Below, one piece after another: positions 9,628 through 18,526 of a stretch of DNA of 64,000 bases. A model generated the notes under the pieces. The model searched no databases, had not been told where the DNA came from, and saw nothing but the letters and a program-made list of their open reading frames with translations. Positions within the stretch are counted from its first letter, which is position 1. The number at the start of each line of letters is the position of its first letter. The stretch is from Actinomycetaceae bacterium. GTDB taxonomy: Bacteria > Actinomycetota > Actinomycetes > Actinomycetales > Actinomycetaceae. The stretch covers positions 62,001 to 126,000 of the forward strand of contig JAUNAP010000004.1 in the NCBI GenBank assembly GCA_030527545.1, given 5' to 3'. A program made the translations under genes and the position numbers.

Positions 9628-10458
9628 ATGCGCTACGGACTTATCGGGTGCGGGTCGATGGGATCGGCGATCGTCACGGGCGCGTGCGCCTCGGGCTGTC
9701 TTGCTCCATCGGATCTGCACCTGCTCAACCGCTCTGCTGACAAAGCAGATGCACTCGCCGACGCCCTTGGCGGCTGCGCCCATCGCGACTTTGGCGACCT
9801 CCTCGACGCGCTCGAGGGCGACGGGGTTATCATCCTCGCCGTCAAACCTCATCAGATACTCGACGTGGTTGCCGAACTCGGCAACGGCATCGATGGGGTG
9901 TCGCTCGTATCCGTGGCAGCCGGCATCGAGCTTTCTTCCCTCGCCCAGGCCGCCCCGCGCGACCATCCGTTCGCGCGTGCCATGCCCAACGTGGCGGCCA
10001 GCGTCGGCCGCTCAACGACGGGCCTCGCATTTAACGATTACGTGCCACAACGACACCGTCAGGCCGTTATCGACCTGTTCAACGGCTGCGGCACCACACT
10101 CGTCATCGACGAGGAACACTTCCCCGCCTTTTCGGCTCTCGCTGGCTGTGCGCCCGCCTGGCTCTCCCATCTCATCGACGCTTTCGCCCAAGCGGGCGTG
10201 GCTCAAGGCCTCACGAAGAGCGAGGCGACACGCGCGATCACCGGCGCCATGGCCGGCACAGCCGCCCTCATGACCGACATCCTCGACGCGGGCGGTAACC
10301 CGCACACTCTTCTCGATCGTGTCTGCTCACCGGGGGGCACGACTGTTGCGGGTCTCCTCGCCGGAGACGACGCCGGGTTTTCGCGAGCCGCTCGAGCTGC
10401 CGTGGCTGCAGCGTGCGCGCGCGACCGAGCTCTGTCGCGTGCAACGGGCGCCAGTTAG
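9628..10458 (+). CDS. proC: Pyrroline-5-carboxylate reductase
   Basis: Catalyses the last step of proline synthesis, NAD(P)H-dependent reduction of 1-pyrroline-5-carboxylate. The 276 residues carry the N-terminal Rossmann motif GCGSMGSAI, the RAMPNVAASVG segment, and the C-terminal SPGGTTVAGL signature that binds substrate. ATG 9628 follows a GACGAGGGGG ribosome site. The open frame extends far upstream, but that part is antisense to the SDR gene and is not coding. proA and proB lie about 8 kb away in another operon, so the pathway is split but complete in the window. Confidence 0.95.
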   Translation: MRYGLIGCGSMGSAIVTGACASGCLAPSDLHLLNRSADKADALADALGGCAHRDFGDLLDALEGDGVIILAVKPHQILDVVAELGNGIDGVSLVSVAAGIELSSLAQAAPRDHPFARAMPNVAASVGRSTTGLAFNDYVPQRHRQAVIDLFNGCGTTLVIDEEHFPAFSALAGCAPAWLSHLIDAFAQAGVAQGLTKSEATRAITGAMAGTAALMTDILDAGGNPHTLLDRVCSPGGTTVAGLLAGDDAGFSRAARAAVAAACARDRALSRATGAS

Positions 10459-10522
10459 GGGCAAAGCCCCCTCAGCGGGTAGCGTAGGAGCTGATCAAGC
10501 TTAGCGAGTATCGGAGATAGCG

Positions 10523-13195
10523 ATGAGCGAAGAGCGAACGGAATACCCCACCTCGACGAGTCTTCCCGCCCCCAAGGTACCGGCCAAGGTCAGCCCCGAC
10601 GGGCTGGAGGACAAGTGGGCCGGGGAGTGGGAGGCTAACCAGGTCTACGCCTTCGACGACAACGTAGAGCGCGAACAGGTGTTCTCGATTGACACTCCCC
10701 CACCGACCGCCTCGGGTTCACTCCACGTCGGTCACGTGTTTTCCTATACCCACACCGACATCATCGCTCGCTACCAGCGCATGCGCGGCAAGCACGTCTT
10801 CTATCCGATGGGATGGGACGATAATGGTTTGCCGACGGAGAGGCGCGCCCAGAACTACTACGGGGTCAGGTGCGACCCGACGCTGCCCTACGACCCGGAC
10901 TTCACTCCCCCGCACCACGGCGACGCCAAGTCGGTGAAAGCCTCTGATCAGGTCCCCGTTTCTCGACGTAACTTCATTGAGCTATGTGAGCGCCTCACCG
11001 TTGAAGACGAGAAGCAGTTTGAGGCCCTATGGCGCCGCTTGGGCCTGTCGGTGGACTGGAAGCACTCCTACCAAACGATCGGCAAAGACACGCAGAAGGT
11101 GACGCAGTGGGCTTTCTTGCGCAACCTTGAGCGCGGCGAGGCCTATCAGCAGGCTGCTCCTGGATTGTGGGACGTCACCTTCCAAACCGCTGTTGCCCAG
11201 GCCGAGGTCGAATCGCGCGAATACGCCGGTGACTATCACGCTCTCGCCTTCCACCGTACCGATGGCAATGGTGACGTTGTTATCGAGACGACACGTCCCG
11301 AATTGCTCGCCGCGTGCTGTGCGCTCATTGCTCACCCCGACGACGAGCGCTACCAGGAGCTGTTTGGTCAAACGGTGACCTCGCCCGGCTTCGGTGTCGA
11401 AGTCCCCGTGCTCGCCCATCCCGCTGCGGAAATGGATAAGGGCGCAGGCATCGCCATGTGCTGTACATTCGGTGACGTCACCGATGTTGCGTGGTGGCGT
11501 GAGCTCGACCTTCCCTGCCGCGTCATCCTCGGTCACGACGGGCGTATCCTGCCCGAGGTGCCCGAGTGGATTACGAGTGAGGCTGGTCGCGCACTTTATT
11601 CGCGCACCGCGTCGAAGACGACCTTTAGCGCACGTAAAGAGATCGTCGAGGCCCTCGCCAGCTCCGGGGAGATGATCGGCAAGCCAAAGCCGACGATGCG
11701 CCAGGCGAACTTCTTCGAAAAAGGCAACAAGCCCCTCGAAATCGTCATGAGCCGGCAGTGGTACATCCGCAACGGCGGCACGGACTACACGCGCGAGGGC
11801 GCCGCTAATCCCCTGCGTGAGGAACTGCTCGACCGCGGCCGCGAACTCGTCTTCCACCCCGACTTCATGAAGGTCCGCTACTCGAACTGGGTGGGTGGCC
11901 TCAATTCCGACTGGCTCATTTCGCGCCAACGCTTCTTCGGCGTGCCCATTCCCGTGTGGTATCGCGTCGGTGCAGACGGCGCCATCGCTTACGACGAGAT
12001 CATCACACCGAGCTTCGATCAGCTGCCCATCGACCCGACGACCGACGTGCCCGAAGGCTTCAGCGCCGACCAACGCGATGTGCCCGGTGGGTTCAGCGGC
12101 GAAAAAGACATCATGGACACGTGGGCGACGTCCTCCCTCACCCCGCAGATCGTCTCGGGGTGGCTGCGAGATGAGGAGCTCTTCGCGAAGGTCTACCCGA
12201 TGGACATTCGCCCCCAGGGGCAAGACATTATCCGTACGTGGCTGTTCTCTACGCTCGTGCGCGCCCACCTTGAATTCGACGCGCTGCCGTGGGAGCACGC
12301 GACTATCTCGGGGTGGATTCTCGACCCCGACCGCAAGAAGATGTCGAAGTCGAAGGGCAACGTGGTCACCCCCATGGGCCTGCTCGAAAAGCACGGCTCT
12401 GACGCGGTGCGCTATTGGGCCGCGGCCGCGCGCCTGGGTACGGATACCGCCTTTGAAGAGCAGCAGATGAAGATCGGTCGCCGCCTGGCGATGAAGCTGC
12501 TCAATGCGTCGAAGTTCGCCCTCGCCATGGGCGAGGACGAGTCGCTCTCCCTCGACGTGACCGACGTGACGGAGCCACTCGATCGTTCCGTTATCGCCGC
12601 CTTACGTGAGGTCATCGATGTGGCGACGCGTGCGCTTGAGCGCTTCGACCACACGCGTGCCCTCGAAGTCACCGAGTCGTTCTTCTGGACGTTCTGCGAC
12701 GACTATCTCGAGCTCGTTAAGGACCGTGCGCACAACTTCGACGGTTCTCACGAGGAGTCGCAGGTGCGTTCGGCGCGCACGGCTTTGGCTATCGTCGTCG
12801 ACTCGATCGTACGTTTGCTCGCCCCCTACCTGCCCTTTGCGAGCGAAGAGGTGTGGAGCTGGTACCGCGACACCTCGGTGCACGTGAGCCCGTGGCCTAA
12901 CGGATCGGGCCTTACCTGCGGTGGTGACGCTGAGCTTCTCGCCATTGCCGGTCAAGCGCTGTCGGTCTTGCGAAAGATCAAGTCGGAGGCCAAGGTCTCC
13001 CAGCGCACGCCCTTGGAGGCTGTCACCGTGCACGTAGCAGCCGATCAGGTTGAGGCTATCGAGCAGGCTCGCGCCGATATCGTGGCGACGGCGAAGATTA
13101 CCGGGGATTTGCACGTTGTGGCCGATCTATCGGACGAGGAGCCGATGACGACCTCGGATGCGGTTCTCGGCGAGGCGCCGGCCAAACGTCGCTAG
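10523..13195 (+). CDS. valS: Valyl-tRNA synthetase (form lacking the C-terminal coiled-coil arm)
   Basis: Class I synthetase of 890 residues charging tRNA-Val. HVGH (in GSLHVGHVFSYTHTD, near residue 67) and KMSKSKGN (near residue 605) are both intact. The CP1 editing domain is present with an ETTRPELLAA segment. It ends soon after the anticodon-binding domain, without the long coiled-coil typical of E. coli ValRS, so it belongs to the alternative, archaeal-like ValRS group seen in a subset of bacteria. CGGAGA precedes the ATG. The acyl-CoA ligase gene follows after 9 nt and is probably cotranscribed. Confidence 0.96.
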   Translation: MSEERTEYPTSTSLPAPKVPAKVSPDGLEDKWAGEWEANQVYAFDDNVEREQVFSIDTPPPTASGSLHVGHVFSYTHTDIIARYQRMRGKHVFYPMGWDDNGLPTERRAQNYYGVRCDPTLPYDPDFTPPHHGDAKSVKASDQVPVSRRNFIELCERLTVEDEKQFEALWRRLGLSVDWKHSYQTIGKDTQKVTQWAFLRNLERGEAYQQAAPGLWDVTFQTAVAQAEVESREYAGDYHALAFHRTDGNGDVVIETTRPELLAACCALIAHPDDERYQELFGQTVTSPGFGVEVPVLAHPAAEMDKGAGIAMCCTFGDVTDVAWWRELDLPCRVILGHDGRILPEVPEWITSEAGRALYSRTASKTTFSARKEIVEALASSGEMIGKPKPTMRQANFFEKGNKPLEIVMSRQWYIRNGGTDYTREGAANPLREELLDRGRELVFHPDFMKVRYSNWVGGLNSDWLISRQRFFGVPIPVWYRVGADGAIAYDEIITPSFDQLPIDPTTDVPEGFSADQRDVPGGFSGEKDIMDTWATSSLTPQIVSGWLRDEELFAKVYPMDIRPQGQDIIRTWLFSTLVRAHLEFDALPWEHATISGWILDPDRKKMSKSKGNVVTPMGLLEKHGSDAVRYWAAAARLGTDTAFEEQQMKIGRRLAMKLLNASKFALAMGEDESLSLDVTDVTEPLDRSVIAALREVIDVATRALERFDHTRALEVTESFFWTFCDDYLELVKDRAHNFDGSHEESQVRSARTALAIVVDSIVRLLAPYLPFASEEVWSWYRDTSVHVSPWPNGSGLTCGGDAELLAIAGQALSVLRKIKSEAKVSQRTPLEAVTVHVAADQVEAIEQARADIVATAKITGDLHVVADLSDEEPMTTSDAVLGEAPAKRR

Positions 13196-13204
13196 GCGGA
13201 AACA

Positions 13205-15094
13205 ATGAGCGACGTCGATCCGATGCTGCCTCCTCCAGACGCACACGTCGTTGCGGGCCCTACCCCTCTAACGCTTCGAGAGTTCGGCATGCCGCGCGCG
13301 AAGGCGACGGAAGAGTGGATGTCGATCCCCTGGCTGTTCTATCGGCGCGTGCAGGCCGATCCCAGCCAGGTCGTCATCGAGCGCAAGATGTCGCTAGGTG
13401 ACGTGTGGCGCCCGGTAAGTGCGAAGGACTTCGCCGACGAGATCGCGGCCGTCGCCCGCGGGCTCATCGGTCTCGGTTTGAGCCACGGTGACAGGATGGG
13501 CATTCTCGCCCCGACTTCCTACGACTGGACGCTGCTCGACATGGCGGCGCTGTCAGTCGGGATTGTCGTCGTCCCGATTTATGAGACCGATTCGGCCGCT
13601 CAGATTAAGTGGATCATCGAGGACGCCCACCTGCGTCTCGTGGTCGTCCAGGCCAGACAGTCGGCCGATCTGCTCGGCGCACTCGTACGCGAGTCCGGCA
13701 CGGACTGCCCGGTCATGTGCCTGACGACCGGAGCGATGGTCGACATCGTTGAGGCGGGACGCGACGTCGCCCCTTCGGCTTTTGACGCCCGCTACGCCCA
13801 GGTCGGCATGTCGACGCTGGCAACGATCGTCTACACGTCGGGAACGACCGGTAAGCCGAAGGGCGTCGAAATCCACCATCGAAACGGCGTGGAGCTGGCG
13901 CTCAACGGCCTGGAGTACATGACAACGGTGACGAATCACCGCAAGGTGCGGGCGCTCATGTTCCTGCCCCTCGCCCATGTCCTCGCCCGTTTCGTCACCT
14001 GGTATACACTCGCGGGCCCCGGTGTTCTCGGGCACGTTCCTGATACGCACAATCTTCTCGCAGACGTCGCTTCGTTCCGGCCAACGTACGTCTTGGTGGT
14101 CCCGCGCGTGCTGGAAAAGATCTACAACCTCGCCGAGGCCTCGGCGGGCTCGGGGATCAAGCTCAAGATGTTTCGCGCGGCGGCGCGTACGGCCATCGCC
14201 TATTCGCGTGCCCTCGATACGCCCGCGGGGCCGTCGAAGCGCCTTAAAAGCCTCCATAACTTCTATAAGCCGCTGGTTTTGCACAAGATCAAGTCGCTCC
14301 TGGGAGGAAACTGCGATTTCGTTATTTCCGGCGGCGGACCGTTGGGACGTCGTCTGGGACATTTCTATCGCGGCTGTGGCCTCACGGTGCTCGAAGGCTA
14401 TGGGCTCACTGAAACGACAGGGCCGTTCATGGTCAACACGGCAGAAGCGGCGCGTATCGGCTCTGTGGGACGTCCCGTCTTTGGCGGCCGGGTACGCATC
14501 AGTGACGACGGGGAGATTCAGCTGAAAGCGCCGTTCGTCTTTTCTGGCTACCACAACGACCCGGTTTCCACGGCAGCGACGTTTACCCCCGACGGATGGT
14601 TTGCCACCGGCGATGCGGGGCACATCGATGCGCAAGGATTTACCTTCATCACCGGCCGTATGAAGGAGATCATCGTGACGGCAGGCGGAAAAAATGTCGC
14701 GCCCGAGACGCTCGAGGACGCCCTGCGGGGCCATCCGCTCATCTCACAGGTCATCGTTGTGGGAGATCGCAGACCCTTCATTGGGGCACTCGTCACCCTT
14801 GATCGCGACATGCTTCCCGTGTGGCTGGAGAACCACAAGCTGCCGCTCATGGATGTCTTGGCGGCCTCGCAGCATCCTGACGTCCTCGCGTCGCTCGACC
14901 GTGCGGTCGAGCGCGCCAACCGGGCTGTTTCACGCGCGGAATCGATCCGCAAGATCCGCGTGCTCGCCACGGAGTTCACCGAGGAAAACGGGCTACTCAC
15001 GCCCTCGATGAAGGTCAAACGCAAGGAGGTCTTGCGCAGGCTCAAGGACGAGGTCGACGCCCTCTACGGCGGTCCGCTCGCCGAGGACGACTAG
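13205..15094 (+). CDS. Long-chain fatty acid--CoA ligase (AMP-forming)
   Basis: 629-residue ANL-superfamily enzyme that activates fatty acids to acyl-CoA through an acyl-adenylate. The P-loop TSGTTGKPKG is near residue 216, the YGLTETTG motif near residue 400, and the hinge and C-terminal domain motif GRMKEIIVTAGGKNVAP near residue 485, which supplies a conserved Lys/Arg environment. It resembles the FadD15-like actinobacterial group. It starts 9 nt after the valS stop with AGGCGGA as ribosome site, so it is probably expressed with valS. Substrate chain length is not determinable. Confidence 0.92.
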   Translation: MSDVDPMLPPPDAHVVAGPTPLTLREFGMPRAKATEEWMSIPWLFYRRVQADPSQVVIERKMSLGDVWRPVSAKDFADEIAAVARGLIGLGLSHGDRMGILAPTSYDWTLLDMAALSVGIVVVPIYETDSAAQIKWIIEDAHLRLVVVQARQSADLLGALVRESGTDCPVMCLTTGAMVDIVEAGRDVAPSAFDARYAQVGMSTLATIVYTSGTTGKPKGVEIHHRNGVELALNGLEYMTTVTNHRKVRALMFLPLAHVLARFVTWYTLAGPGVLGHVPDTHNLLADVASFRPTYVLVVPRVLEKIYNLAEASAGSGIKLKMFRAAARTAIAYSRALDTPAGPSKRLKSLHNFYKPLVLHKIKSLLGGNCDFVISGGGPLGRRLGHFYRGCGLTVLEGYGLTETTGPFMVNTAEAARIGSVGRPVFGGRVRISDDGEIQLKAPFVFSGYHNDPVSTAATFTPDGWFATGDAGHIDAQGFTFITGRMKEIIVTAGGKNVAPETLEDALRGHPLISQVIVVGDRRPFIGALVTLDRDMLPVWLENHKLPLMDVLAASQHPDVLASLDRAVERANRAVSRAESIRKIRVLATEFTEENGLLTPSMKVKRKEVLRRLKDEVDALYGGPLAEDD

Positions 15095-15163
15095 CGCCCG
15101 GACGGCCAGGCCCCTAGCCTCGCCCGTGCCACGGGACCGCGACGGTACGACGATGAGACCGCT

Positions 15164-15209
15164 GCGCCAACGTGCAGCCCGCTCACACACGCGGGCTGCG
15201 CGTTGGCGC
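15164..15209. terminator. Long perfect hairpin between convergent genes
   Basis: GCGCCAACG and GCAGCCCGC (separated by a single T) pair with their complements on the other side (single G bulge opposite) around an 8-nt loop, giving 18 base pairs. It separates the acyl-CoA ligase gene from the PH-like gene. No U-tract on either strand. Confidence 0.65.
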
Positions 15210-15225
15210 GACGCCGTGGTTCGGC

Positions 15226-15597
15226 TCAAGACTCGCGGGTCGACACCGCCTCGTTGATTCTGTGCTCCCAGCCAACGGGGTCATCGACCGACAGGATGAG
15301 GCGGCGATACGTAAACGTCGGATCACAATCAATGACGAGCACATCGGACGCCCCCGTCACGTTCCAGTAGTGGCGCTCGCCCTCCTTCCGATAGGTCGCC
15401 GAGACCTTCTTTCCCAGTGTGTTAAGCCCTGGCGCCCGCAGCCCCTTGGGTTCAGCAACGATGCCAGGATCGTGGGTGGCACCCCTCACCAGGGAGAGCG
15501 GCACTCGAATTTCCTTCGTCATCGACCACACCTTGTCCAGCCCTCGCGGAGTGACAACGAGATGGTCGTCGTGGATGTTGACGTCGTTTCGAGACAT
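15226..15597 (-). CDS. Hypothetical protein, possible bacterial PH-like domain
   Basis: 123 residues. The sequence alternates short beta strands (HLVVTPRG, IRVPLSLVRGA, RHYWNVTG, DVLVIDC, RRLILSV) and ends in a short helix, a pattern like bacterial PH-like domains. No catalytic motif, membrane segment or signal peptide is visible. The start is set by a strong GGAGGAAAC directly before ATG 15597; upstream in-frame codons lie inside the TetR gene. It is 19 nt downstream of a TetR regulator on the same strand, so it is probably the regulator's own target. The function is not recognised. Confidence 0.65.
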   Translation of the reverse strand: MSRNDVNIHDDHLVVTPRGLDKVWSMTKEIRVPLSLVRGATHDPGIVAEPKGLRAPGLNTLGKKVSATYRKEGERHYWNVTGASDVLVIDCDPTFTYRRLILSVDDPVGWEHRINEAVSTRES

Positions 15598-15616
15598 GTT
15601 TCCTCCTTCGAAAAGC

Positions 15617-16042
15617 TCACGGTTGACGAGCCGCTTCGCGCAATCTCGCGCGATCGAGCGCGCATTGACCGAGCGCGCGTGCGGTGATCCCGTTCGTGGA
15701 GATGATGCGTTGAACGAGGTCTGCGACCTCGCGGTTGTGGGGGGCAATGTCGAAAAGGGCGACGTTGACGAGGTTCACGAGCGTCTCGGAACCGCCCTCA
15801 CCGCGGGCTTGCCTGGCTCGCGAGCGTGAAGCTTCGGATTCTTCCCGCTGTCCTGCCGCGAGCTTGAGGGCGGCGACGAAGATGCCTTGTTTCGATCCAA
15901 AGATCGAATACAAGCTTCCTCTCACCACGCCCGTGGCGTGGACGATCTCATCGATGGAGGTCGCGTTGAAACCGCGCCGGATGAACAACTCGCCTGCTTG
16001 TTGCAAGAGTGTTTCCGTGTCGAATCCTCGTGGTCGCGCCAT
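15617..16042 (-). CDS. TetR/AcrR-family regulator (short)
   Basis: 141 residues, shorter than the usual 190 or so. The N-terminal helix-turn-helix is clear: LFIRRGFNATSIDEI, a recognition segment RGSLYSIFGSK near residue 43, and FVAALKLAAG. The ligand-binding half is reduced and ends in a charged helix. The promoter places the start codon about 6 nt after a TAGTCT box, so the mRNA is probably leaderless. An inverted repeat inside the promoter spacer is a candidate autoregulatory operator. It should control itself and the following PH-like gene. The effector is unknown. Confidence 0.85.
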   Translation of the reverse strand: MARPRGFDTETLLQQAGELFIRRGFNATSIDEIVHATGVVRGSLYSIFGSKQGIFVAALKLAAGQREESEASRSRARQARGEGGSETLVNLVNVALFDIAPHNREVADLVQRIISTNGITARALGQCALDRARLREAARQP

Positions 16043-16048
16043 GATTTA

Positions 16049-16077
16049 AGACTAGTTATTCCAGAATGAAGAGTCAA
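16049..16077 (-). promoter_or_regulatory. Leaderless promoter with candidate TetR operator
   Basis: On the minus strand TTGACT (16077-16072), a 17-nt spacer and TAGTCT (16054-16049), with the TetR ATG only 6 nt further. Within the spacer, ATTC-CA-GAAT (16059-16068) is a short inverted repeat that could serve as operator. Confidence 0.55.
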
Positions 16078-16231
16078 GAACGCGGGTCGTTCATGCTCGG
16101 AGACGAGCGGCAGAACGCGGGAGGGGGCGTCAGCGAGGCTAGCGAGAACGGGAGGCGAAGGCGCGACGACAGCGAGAGGCGGTCGCGAGAGCTACGGCGT
16201 GTGGGCCACGCCAGACAGACACACCGCTAAC

Positions 16232-16292
16232 AAAAACGCCCACCCTCGCACTCCGCCAGATAAGACCCGGCTTTGCAGAGAATGGGCGTCTA
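16232..16292 (-). terminator. Probable terminator downstream of tRNA-Ala
   Basis: Reading the minus strand, ACGCCCA (16290-16284) and TGGGCGT (16242-16236) can pair around a loop of about 40 nt, followed directly by TTTTTG. The large loop lowers certainty, but the U-tract is on the correct side for the tRNA gene. Confidence 0.45.
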
Positions 16293-16294
16293 AG

Positions 16295-16370
16295 TGGTGG
16301 AGCTAGGGGGATTCGAACCCCCGACCTCTTCCATGCCATGGAAGCGCGCTACCAACTGCGCCATAGCCCC
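16295..16370 (-). tRNA. tRNA-Ala (anticodon GGC)
   Basis: The complement reads GGGGCTATGGCGCAGTTGGT at its 5' end and closes with a TTCGAATCC T-arm and an encoded CCA. The anticodon stem CTTCC/GGAAG encloses the loop ATGGCAT with anticodon GGC, decoding GCC. The acceptor stem has the G3:U70 pair that defines alanine identity. The mature part without CCA is 16298-16370. Confidence 0.97.
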
Positions 16371-16414
16371 GTGAGCCAGAAATCATTCTAGCCATCGGCA
16401 GAAGCGATCTCCAA

Positions 16415-17044
16415 TCAGGCCCGAGTGACTTGCGACACCCCGACGTTGTAGGAGGCGATCCTCCACAAAGGCTCGCGCTGAGCAGGGATGATCTCCGCCC
16501 AGTGGCAGTTGTCGAGGCCGCGGATACCTGCCCATGCTCCCGCGTCCAACCCGAGCAGACTGACCAGTCCCTGGGTGAGCGCCGACCCGTGAGAGACCAC
16601 GACGAGGACGCGTCCCTCCCCCGTCGCGTCAAACTCCTGCCGGATCGCCGAAGCCACGCGATTCCCAACGGTGCCGCGCGGCTCGATACCCGCCTCGACG
16701 CACTCCCCGCTGCCGCGCCACTCGGCGTAATAGTCGGGGTAGGCCGCCTTCATTTGCGCGACCGTCATCCCCTCGAGACAACCGAAAGAGCGCTCGATCA
16801 AATCGTCGACGACACGCACCTTCGCCCCCGTCACCTCAGCGAGGGCGTTCGCCGTCATGCGGGCACGCGCGAGCTTCGACGTGACGATCTCGAGCGGCCC
16901 CAGCCCCGAAAGCTCCTCAGCCGCGGCACGCGCCTGAGCCATACCCTTCGCGTTGAGCGGAACGTCGCTGATCCCTTGGACACGCCCCTCGACGTTAAAG
17001 TCCGTCTGACCGTGGCGCCATAGGACGAGTTTCGTCGCCGTCAT
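16415..17044 (-). CDS. Histidine phosphatase (phosphoglycerate mutase-like)
   Basis: 209-residue member of the histidine phosphatase superfamily. The catalytic RHG is at residues 10-12 (LWRHGQTDFN) and the second catalytic His is in VVVSHGSALTQG near residue 152, with an E proton donor between them. Actinobacterial homologues at the end of the nadD-rsfS cluster include glucosyl-3-phosphoglycerate phosphatases as well as uncharacterised acid phosphatases, so the substrate is uncertain. Its ATG overlaps the rsfS stop by 4 nt (ATGA), so the two are translationally coupled. It is the last gene of the rne-to-rsfS series. Confidence 0.88.
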   Translation of the reverse strand: MTATKLVLWRHGQTDFNVEGRVQGISDVPLNAKGMAQARAAAEELSGLGPLEIVTSKLARARMTANALAEVTGAKVRVVDDLIERSFGCLEGMTVAQMKAAYPDYYAEWRGSGECVEAGIEPRGTVGNRVASAIRQEFDATGEGRVLVVVSHGSALTQGLVSLLGLDAGAWAGIRGLDNCHWAEIIPAQREPLWRIASYNVGVSQVTRA

Positions 17045-17412
17045 AGGTCGCTAGCTTCGAGGCGTTCCTGCGGACAATCGCGCCACAGCTTCGCCAACTC
17101 GTAGTGATCGCGCTCATCAACGTGAAAAACATGAACGACGACGCGGCCCGCGTCAATGAGCAGCCACCGATAGGTGTCGTTACCTTCAACGCGCCGCGGC
17201 GTCACACCCGCACGGGCCAGCGCCTCGTCGCAATCATCGGCAACCGCGCGAACGAGACGCTCATTATCGGCGCTGGCGACGACAAAATAGTCGACCATGG
17301 GCATGCGCTCGTGCACGTCGATGAGGACGACGTCCTCCGCCCCCTTTTTCAGGGCGGCCCGACCAACCGCACACCCGAGCTCATACGTCTCGCGCATTTC
17401 TTCGTTCATCAT
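17041..17412 (-). CDS. rsfS: Ribosome silencing factor
   Basis: RsfS/Iojap-family protein of 123 residues that binds ribosomal protein L14 and blocks subunit joining under starvation. Family motifs are visible: MVDYFVVASADNERLVRA near residue 38 and DAGRVVVHVFHVDERDHYELAKLW near the end. The start overlaps the upstream membrane-protein gene's stop by 4 nt, and its own stop overlaps the phosphatase start, so three genes are coupled. The position after nadD is conserved in many bacteria. ATG 17412 and the immediately following ATG are both possible starts. Confidence 0.93.
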   Translation of the reverse strand: MMNEEMRETYELGCAVGRAALKKGAEDVVLIDVHERMPMVDYFVVASADNERLVRAVADDCDEALARAGVTPRRVEGNDTYRWLLIDAGRVVVHVFHVDERDHYELAKLWRDCPQERLEASDL

Positions 17413-17861
17413 GACGCGTTAGACCCTCCCTCATTCCAGTCGAGCATGACCCCCGAACTGAACCACGAACCTGTTGGTGTGCGCACGGAATGATCCATGA
17501 GCGTCACCAACGAGAAAGCAATGAGAATAACAACAAGAAACAGCATGAACCAACGCAGTAGGGACGCCCCCCACGATTCCGGTTCTGGCTCGCGCTCAGC
17601 ACGCCGATCCTTACGTGGCCGGTACGCCCTGCGCGTGTAAGCATCGCTCACCGGCTTCCAGCCCACATTCGTACGCGGCGGAGGAGATTCCTCCTCCTGG
17701 AGATAACGCCGCTTGGGCAAGGTATCCCCATAGGCCGATTCCAAACGCCAACCCGCATCCTCTGCCCCCTCCCGCTTGTGTGCAGAAACGTTGGGAGGCA
17801 TCGGCGCCGAACGGGGTACACGCGAACGCGACGAACGGGGCGGATAATCCCTACGAGGCAT
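17409..17861 (-). CDS. Hypothetical basic single-pass membrane protein
   Basis: 150 residues. The N-terminal two thirds are rich in Arg, Pro and Ser and look disordered and cytoplasmic (for example [15 protein letters not shown]). A single hydrophobic segment, [19 protein letters not shown], spans about residues 101-119, followed by a 30-residue tail that would be outside. GGAGGAAACGG directly precedes ATG 17861, which overlaps the end of nadD by 11 nt; longer upstream starts lie inside nadD. It is coupled by ATGATG to rsfS. No family is recognised and no function is proposed. Confidence 0.7.
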   Translation of the reverse strand: MPRRDYPPRSSRSRVPRSAPMPPNVSAHKREGAEDAGWRLESAYGDTLPKRRYLQEEESPPPRTNVGWKPVSDAYTRRAYRPRKDRRAEREPEPESWGASLLRWFMLFLVVILIAFSLVTLMDHSVRTPTGSWFSSGVMLDWNEGGSNAS

Positions 17862-18474
17862 CCGTTTCCTCCGCGTATAGACCGTACTTTCCGATGTGCT
17901 GGACCACCCCGTCGGGGACGAGATACCACACGGGCGCACCGCGACTGGCCCGCTGGCGAACCTCAGTTGACGAAATCGCCAACGCAGGAACCTCCAGCAG
18001 AGACACCCTCTCTGCAGGAATGTCCGCCGACAGGCTCAGACGGTGACCAGGTCGTGTCACACCGACAAGATGGGCCCGTTCGAAAAGCTCTTCCGTATGC
18101 TTCCACTCCATGATCTGAGCGAGAGCGTCCGCACCCGTGATGAAGAAAAACTCCGCACCCGGACGTTCGAGCGCGAGATCGCGCAACGTGTCGACCGTGT
18201 ACGTCACCCCACCGCGGTCGATATCGACTCGAGAGACCGTGAACTGCGGATTCGAAGCCGTGGCAATGACCGTCATGAGGTAGCGATGCTCAGGATCCGA
18301 CACCCGCCGTCCCTTCTTGAAAGGCTGGGTGGCAGTTGGCACAAAAATGACCTCATCGAGACCGAAAACATACTGGACCTCTGAGGCCGCGACGAGGTGG
18401 CCGTGGTGAATGGGATCGAACGTGCCGCCCATGACACCAATGCGGCGGCTCACCCCCGCTGACCCCACGCTCAT
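17851..18474 (-). CDS. nadD: Nicotinate-nucleotide adenylyltransferase
   Basis: Transfers AMP to nicotinate mononucleotide in NAD synthesis. The nucleotidyltransferase motif [11 protein letters not shown] is at residues 16-26 and the [11 protein letters not shown] motif lies near residue 173. The 207 residues match the family. AAAGGAGACAGG precedes the ATG. The gene follows proA after 52 nt and overlaps the next small membrane-protein gene, consistent with one transcriptional unit leading to rsfS. Confidence 0.95.
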   Translation of the reverse strand: MSVGSAGVSRRIGVMGGTFDPIHHGHLVAASEVQYVFGLDEVIFVPTATQPFKKGRRVSDPEHRYLMTVIATASNPQFTVSRVDIDRGGVTYTVDTLRDLALERPGAEFFFITGADALAQIMEWKHTEELFERAHLVGVTRPGHRLSLSADIPAERVSLLEVPALAISSTEVRQRASRGAPVWYLVPDGVVQHIGKYGLYAEETDAS

Positions 18475-18526
18475 CCTGTCTCCTTTACCGTACCTGCCTG
18501 AGAAGTCTACACGCGCCGGGCCGTCA

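Noticed and set aside
11027..12394. 455-codon minus-strand open frame inside valS
   Set aside because: Antisense to valS, with no recognisable motif and low-complexity composition.
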